Of a stretch of DNA of 18,437 bases, positions 15,030-18,437 are shown piece after piece. A program made the position numbers and the translations under genes. Positions within the stretch are counted from its first letter, which is position 1. Each line of letters starts with the position of its first letter. This stretch comes from Actinomycetes bacterium (GTDB taxonomy: Bacteria; Actinomycetota; Actinomycetes; Actinomycetales; Demequinaceae), in assembly GCA_023442845.1 (NCBI GenBank), contig JAEZXC010000065.1, positions 1 to 18,437 of the forward strand, in the 5' to 3' direction. The notes beneath the pieces are model-generated. The model saw only the letters and a list, made by a program, of their open reading frames with translations. It searched no databases and was not told the origin of the DNA.

Positions 15030-15965
15030 ACTCTCCACATCGCCCGACACACGCTCCCCCGCCGTGCGCGCCGCACTGTTGTATCGAGCCTGATAGCCGC
15101 GCTTCGTGGCGCGCCGCATCGCGCCTACGCCCGCGCGCACGAACACCGTTGGGGGCACGCGTAGGCAGACGCGAATGTAATCGCGTACTGACGCTTCCTC
15201 GTCGAGAAAGGCAAGGAGATGGCCCCAATCGAGCCGCCGGACCAACGCCTCAAGCATTGTCTGGGCAGCGTTGGGCTGCACGTTGATAATGCCGATAAGG
15301 ATGCGGTCCAAGATGCGCGCAAGGCCCCGCGACGCGGGCGGCAACGGATCGGGCCGTCCCGCAACAACAGCGTCGGCAATCTCCTCACAATGGCGTTGGA
15401 TTCGCGCAAAGGCATAACCGGTACTGAGCTTGACCGCGGTAGCAGAGCGGACCCGCCACCCGGTGAAGTCGAGGCGCGGCACGCCCGAGCGAGCTCCGCA
15501 CTCGCTGCCGACGCCAACGCTGTCATAAATGCGCGCTGCTCGGACGGCAACGCGGCCGTCAGCCGTTTCTACGATGCATGCCTGCGCACCATCGCGTTCC
15601 GACACCGCGACCGCTGTTCCGGGCACGTGCGTGACGCGCACGCCGGTGGACGCGAGGGCGCTCACCGTCTGGCTCAATGCGGCACCGGTAATCGTTCGAT
15701 ACGCATACGGTTCAAGCGATCCGGTTATCACCCATGTGTCGCTCGCGCAGCGCGCTGAAGGAAACTGCGCCGTCGCCGCGTCATCGAGAAGTAAGTCGCC
15801 GCGCGACCACCAGGACCACGTTCGATCCTCCAACGGGTAGGCACCATCGTCGATGACGATCACGTCACCTCGCCACCCCGACGCGCCCACGTGGGCGAGG
15901 AGGGACATTCCTGCTAATCCCCCGCCAATGATGGCGATATCAATCGCCACGTCCCGCTCACTCAT
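15027..15965 (-). CDS. Lycopene-cyclase-like flavoprotein with an apparent internal deletion
   Basis: The N-terminus is a dinucleotide-binding fold (IDIAIIGGGLAGMSLLAHV, 8-26) followed by DRTWSWW (47-53) and a Tyr-rich segment YAYRTITGAALSQ (87-99), as in CrtY/CrtL-type lycopene cyclases, which close the ends of lycopene into beta-rings. The C-terminal half keeps KLSTGYAFARIQRH (179-192) and a helical end (FLDEEASVRDYI). Between FTGW (167-170) and KLSTGYAF only eight residues remain. In the full-length family this interval holds roughly 90 residues, including the MDF and VEYT-type motifs and substrate-cavity strands. The 312-residue total against about 380-400 fits an in-frame loss. The frame is otherwise intact, so the product is made but is probably not a normal cyclase; it may be decaying or altered. 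No other carotenoid gene is in the window. The ATG at 15965 has GAGG close upstream. Confidence 0.75.
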   Translation of the reverse strand: MSERDVAIDIAIIGGGLAGMSLLAHVGASGWRGDVIVIDDGAYPLEDRTWSWWSRGDLLLDDAATAQFPSARCASDTWVITGSLEPYAYRTITGAALSQTVSALASTGVRVTHVPGTAVAVSERDGAQACIVETADGRVAVRAARIYDSVGVGSECGARSGVPRLDFTGWRVRSATAVKLSTGYAFARIQRHCEEIADAVVAGRPDPLPPASRGLARILDRILIGIINVQPNAAQTMLEALVRRLDWGHLLAFLDEEASVRDYIRVCLRVPPTVFVRAGVGAMRRATKRGYQARYNSAARTAGERVSGDVES

Positions 15966-16002
15966 GCGCCTCGAGCCCTACCTCTGGTGAAGGTTCGACA
16001 GT

Positions 16003-16039
16003 GGACCCAAGACACCGCGCACGCAAGGACACTTGGTCC
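16003..16039. promoter_or_regulatory. Inverted repeat between the divergent cyclase-like and dehydrogenase-like genes
   Basis: GGACCcAAG (16003-16011, one extra base) is the inverse of CTTGGTCC (16032-16039), with 20 nt between the arms. The right arm directly abuts the TAAGGT -10 box at 16040. It covers the expected -35 region of the plus-strand gene and lies upstream of the minus-strand gene, so it could be an operator for both. No regulator is identified. Confidence 0.35.
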
Positions 16040-16045
16040 TAAGGT
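16040..16045 (+). promoter_or_regulatory. -10 box of the sugar-dehydrogenase-like gene (leaderless)
   Basis: TAAGGT is followed by 6 nt (cgggtt) and the ATG at 16052. There is no purine-rich ribosome binding site at the usual distance. Confidence 0.55.
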
Positions 16046-16051
16046 CGGGTT

Positions 16052-17407
16052 ATGGAGCCCCGTACGTCGCAGGGTCGTAGTCGCGCGCTTATCGCCGCGA
16101 CAACGCTTGTGGTCGCTGCGACTGCGTGCTCACAGCCCACGGAAGCCTCCACCCCACCGTCACCGCCCACGGAGGACGTCGCCAGCGCGACGTCATCTCC
16201 GCACCCAAACGGCGTCGGCCCATTGAAATCTGTCGCCCTCACGTGGCCTGACGGCGTCGATCCAGGCGCCGCCGAAGGCCAGCACCTCAATGTGCCCGCT
16301 GGCTGGGCGGCGAGCGTGTGGGCGAACATTCCCGGTGCCCGGCTCGCGGCATGGGCGCCCGACGGGCGACTCGCTGTCACGACCGGCAAGCAGGGAGAGG
16401 TCCTCCTCATCTCACCCCATGAGGCGGACGAGGCGTCTACTGTCGCCACCTTGCTCAGCGGCCTCGATTCTCCGCAAGGCATCGCATTTACCGAGATCAA
16501 TGGCGAGACGTTGCTCGTGGTGGGTCAAGAGCATTCGATCGAGACGTGGGTATACGACGCCGGCTCAGTGAGCGACCCGCGTACCGTCGTCGCAGACTTG
16601 CCCGGTGGCGGCCACGGCGCTAAGGGCATCGCTGTGGATGGCGACGTGATTGTGTACAGCCTTGGGTCGTCGAGCAACCGCGACCCCGCAGACCGGTCCG
16701 CGCAGCCGGAGCGGGCCGTTGTTGCTCAGGTGAGGATCGACGGTTCGGATCACCACATCATCGCCACCGGGGTTCGCAACGGCTTTGGCCTTGCGTTCGC
16801 ACCGGATCACACGGTGTTCACAGCAGTCAACCAGTCGGACAACCAGCCGTATCCATTTGACGATGACAGCGGGCTCTACGGACAAGTCGTGCAAGAGTTC
16901 GTCAACGAAAACCCGGTGGATCAAGTGACGCGGCTTACGCCAGGAACTGACCTGGGCTGGCCCTACTGCATTCCTGACACGCGTGGTCACGATGATCTTC
17001 GCAACCTTCCCTATGTGGCTGATCCTCAGTTCAATCCCACGGAGGCGCAACTCGACTGTGCCGCTCTGCCACCAGTACAACTTGGATTACCCGCTCATTC
17101 AGCGCCGCTCGGTCTTGCCTTCACCGCGGACACTCCCCTTGCACAAACGCTCGGCAGTGGCACTCTCGTCGGCGCGCATGGCTCCTGGAACCGGACACCG
17201 CCGCGCATGCCGTACATCGCGTTTGCTGCGTGGGACGAGGAGACGGGGACGCTCGGTTCGCTTGAGTTGCTCGTGACCGGCTTCCAGCTTGAGGACGGGT
17301 CACGATGGGGACGCGCCGTGAGCGGCATCCCCGGCCCTGACGGGGCACTCTACGTGACGGACGACGCCGCAGGCCTTGTGTATCGGATCGCGCCACCGGG
17401 CGTGTGA
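16052..17407 (+). CDS. Secreted PQQ-dependent sugar / sorbosone dehydrogenase-like beta-propeller (probable lipoprotein)
   Basis: A 451-residue exported protein of the soluble glucose/sorbosone dehydrogenase fold. Residues 1-25 are a signal peptide (RSRALIAATTLVVAATA) ending before C26, a plausible but imperfect lipobox (ATAC), followed by a Thr/Ser/Pro linker to about residue 50. The propeller region shows ANIPGARLAAWAPDGRLAV, GLDSPQGIAF, GVRNGFGLAFAP, LTPGTDLGWPYC, APLGLAF, HGSWNRTPP (H376) and SGIPGPDGALYVTDDAAG, blocks typical of the family. Cys residues near 309 and 331 (GWPYC, LDCA) may be bridged. Such proteins oxidise sugars or aldoses with PQQ, but many homologues have no proven activity and no PQQ synthesis gene lies here. 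It is transcribed from TAAGGT at leaderless spacing and divergent from the cyclase-like gene. Its end is about 17 bp from the 3' end of rnpB, converging. Confidence 0.9.
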   Translation: MEPRTSQGRSRALIAATTLVVAATACSQPTEASTPPSPPTEDVASATSSPHPNGVGPLKSVALTWPDGVDPGAAEGQHLNVPAGWAASVWANIPGARLAAWAPDGRLAVTTGKQGEVLLISPHEADEASTVATLLSGLDSPQGIAFTEINGETLLVVGQEHSIETWVYDAGSVSDPRTVVADLPGGGHGAKGIAVDGDVIVYSLGSSSNRDPADRSAQPERAVVAQVRIDGSDHHIIATGVRNGFGLAFAPDHTVFTAVNQSDNQPYPFDDDSGLYGQVVQEFVNENPVDQVTRLTPGTDLGWPYCIPDTRGHDDLRNLPYVADPQFNPTEAQLDCAALPPVQLGLPAHSAPLGLAFTADTPLAQTLGSGTLVGAHGSWNRTPPRMPYIAFAAWDEETGTLGSLELLVTGFQLEDGSRWGRAVSGIPGPDGALYVTDDAAGLVYRIAPPGV

Positions 17408-17423
17408 CAAGGGCGCACATGTG

Positions 17424-17800
17424 AGGCGGATGAGGTGGCCGATACGCCGGGTTTTGTCGCTCGTGCCGAGGCACGAGGGGCGGCCATCCATCTAGGCCGT
17501 GAGTTGCCTCACGGCTCAAGCGGCCTACCCGGATGCTCGGGCGGGCTACCCTCGAACGCATCCTGTCTGGCCTTGCTCCGGGTGGGGTTTACCGTGCCGC
17601 CGATGTCACCACCGACGCGGTGAGCTCTTACCTCACCCTTTCACCCTTACCGCTGGCCGAAGCTGGCGGCGGTTTGCTTTCTGTGGCACTTTCCCGCACG
17701 TCGCCGTGGGTGGCCGTTAGCCACCACCCTGCCCTGTGGAGCCCGGACGTTCCTCGGTGCCGGTTACCCGACAACGCGACCGCCTGGCCACCTCATCCGC
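17424..17800 (-). ncRNA. rnpB: RNase P RNA (class A)
   Basis: The catalytic RNA that trims the 5' leader from precursor tRNAs. On the minus strand the universally conserved GAGGAACGTCCGGGCTCC (17755-17738, P4 and its flank) is present. It is followed by the ACAGAAA and GGTAAGGGTGAAA cores, a GGTAAACCCCACCCGGAGCA block, GGGTAGGCCGCTTGAG, and the 3' ACAAAACCCGGCGTATCGGCC. P1 is an uninterrupted 15-bp helix between 17800-17786 and 17440-17426. An extra stem (CTCGTGCC/GGCACGAG, 17460-17477) sits at the position of the actinobacterial P19. The 5' end at 17800 is fixed by P1 and by TACCCT ending 6 nt upstream; the 3' end is uncertain by a few bases. The short open frames across it are not genes. 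Confidence 0.95.
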
Positions 17801-17806
17801 TTGCTC

Positions 17807-17812
17807 AGGGTA
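17807..17812 (-). promoter_or_regulatory. -10 box of rnpB
   Basis: The minus strand reads TACCCT, then 6 nt (gagcaa), then the first base of P1 at 17800. Because the RNA's 5' end is defined by structure, this calibrates the -10 to start-of-transcription distance for the leaderless calls in this window. Confidence 0.65.
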
Positions 17813-17862
17813 CCTGCAATGGTCGCGGAACGCCGCGCCTCGACCGCCTCGCGGGCAGTGAC

Positions 17863-17868
17863 TACCCT
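17863..17868 (+). promoter_or_regulatory. -10 box of the yaaA-family gene (leaderless)
   Basis: TACCCT is followed by 6 nt (ggaaac) and the ATG at 17875. The hexamer is identical to the rnpB -10 box that faces the other way about 50 bp away. CTCGAC lies 18 nt upstream as a possible weak -35. Confidence 0.6.
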
Positions 17869-17874
17869 GGAAAC

Positions 17875-18437
17875 ATGCTGATTCTGCTTCCGCCTTCAGA
17901 GTCGAAGGCGGCACCAGTCGCCGGCGCTCCCGTTGCGCTCGCAGATCTCACCCATCCCGAGCTTTCTGACGGGCGCCGCCGAGTGGGTGATGCGCTGGTG
18001 CGGGTCAGCGGAACTCGCTCCGCACTTGCGACGCTCGGAGTCGGCGTCTCGCTGCGCCCCGAGGTGGAACGGAATACGACACTGTGGGTCAACCCCGCAG
18101 CTCGGGCCGCCACGGTCTACACGGGAGTGCTGTACGACGCCGCGCGGATGGCCGTCTGGCCGCAACCCATGCTCGTACGCGCAGCCCAACGCGTTCGCAT
18201 CATCTCCGCATTGTGGGGAGCGCTGGCGCCCACCGACGTCATTCCTGCCTACCGGTTGTCAATGTCGACGCGGATGCCGCGGTTGGGTGCGCTCGGGGCG
18301 TTCTGGAAGTCACGACTTGGCGAGGCGCTCGACCCTCTGGCCCAAGACAAGGTGGTCATCGACTGCAGGTCGTCCGCCTATGCCTCGGTGTGGTCTCCGG
18401 CCGATGCGCCGTGGGTGACGGTGCGCGTTCTCCGAGA
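17875..18437 (+). CDS. yaaA: YaaA family protein, N-terminal 187 residues (runs off right edge)
   Basis: The frame opens with MLILLPPSESK, the hallmark N-terminus of the YaaA (formerly DUF328/UPF0246) family, and remains open to the window edge. Later family blocks are TVYTGVLYDA near 80-89, RVRIISALWGALAPTDVIPAYRLSM at about 107-131, and GAFWKSRLGEAL at about 139-150. In E. coli YaaA limits intracellular iron and so protects DNA during hydrogen peroxide stress; a DNA-binding fold has been described. Whether the actinobacterial members do the same is inference. About 60 C-terminal residues should be missing. The ATG is 6 nt after TACCCT and no Shine-Dalgarno sequence precedes it (cctggaaac has only GGA), so a leaderless mRNA is likely. 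It is divergent from rnpB. Confidence 0.92.
   Translation, partial: MLILLPPSESKAAPVAGAPVALADLTHPELSDGRRRVGDALVRVSGTRSALATLGVGVSLRPEVERNTTLWVNPAARAATVYTGVLYDAARMAVWPQPMLVRAAQRVRIISALWGALAPTDVIPAYRLSMSTRMPRLGALGAFWKSRLGEALDPLAQDKVVIDCRSSAYASVWSPADAPWVTVRVLR

Noticed and set aside
17435..17720. Short open frames across the rnpB region on both strands
   Set aside because: The conserved RNase P core and the 15-bp P1 helix explain this sequence; the frames are by-products of the RNA.
1..18437. CRISPR array, insertion sequence, prophage, toxin-antitoxin or biosynthetic cluster
   Set aside because: I found no spaced repeats, transposase or integrase motifs, terminal inverted repeats, tRNA-linked attachment sites or small paired toxin-like genes. 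Composition is uniform throughout.

Overview
The window looks like a piece of a high-GC actinobacterial chromosome, most likely from the Micrococcales; genus cannot be read from sequence alone. The evidence is the glnA2-glnE pair typical of actinobacteria, an actinobacterial type I methionine aminopeptidase with its N-terminal extension, a polyphosphate glucokinase, an actinobacterial class A RNase P RNA, and TANNNT -10 boxes placed 6-7 nt before start codons, as in leaderless actinobacterial genes. There is no sign of a mobile element, phage, CRISPR array, tRNA or rRNA. Almost every base is accounted for; no stretch above 300 bases lacks a gene or RNA.

Layout. Positions 1-4905 are a minus-strand nitrogen block: glnA2 (glutamine synthetase-like), glnE (adenylyltransferase of glutamine synthetase), then the start of an unrecognised membrane protein that overlaps glnE by 4 bp and runs off the left edge. 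Facing away from it are nadE (glutamine-hydrolysing NAD synthase) and panB (pantothenate synthesis), at 4981-7463. A 65-residue SPOR-like protein lies on the minus strand at 7495-7692, followed by plus-strand map and ppgK (overlapping by 4 bp), a long-chain acyl-CoA ligase and glycogen phosphorylase (to 13845). Two minus-strand genes follow: an LCP-type cell-wall ligase and a lycopene-cyclase-like protein that seems to lack its middle part. Then come a plus-strand secreted sugar/sorbosone-dehydrogenase-like protein, rnpB on the minus strand (17424-17800), and the start of a yaaA-family gene cut by the right edge.

How the genes fit together. GlnE acts on glutamine synthetase, and NadE and GlnA2 both connect glutamine nitrogen to biosynthesis. 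PpgK (glucose plus polyphosphate to glucose-6-phosphate) and GlgP (glycogen to glucose-1-phosphate) feed the same hexose-phosphate pool from stored polymers. This is mostly a housekeeping region.

The most useful observations are: (1) a consistent leaderless promoter layout before seven protein genes, matched by the rnpB promoter and its structurally defined 5' end, which corrects three start sites; (2) a full match to the LacI/CcpA-type operator consensus over the glgP -10 box; (3) an apparent in-frame internal deletion in the lycopene-cyclase-like gene; (4) a -10 box whose first three bases are the stop codon of the preceding gene; (5) a perfect 15-bp palindrome where the nadE -35 element should be. 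I found no clear evidence of an entirely new multi-gene system.
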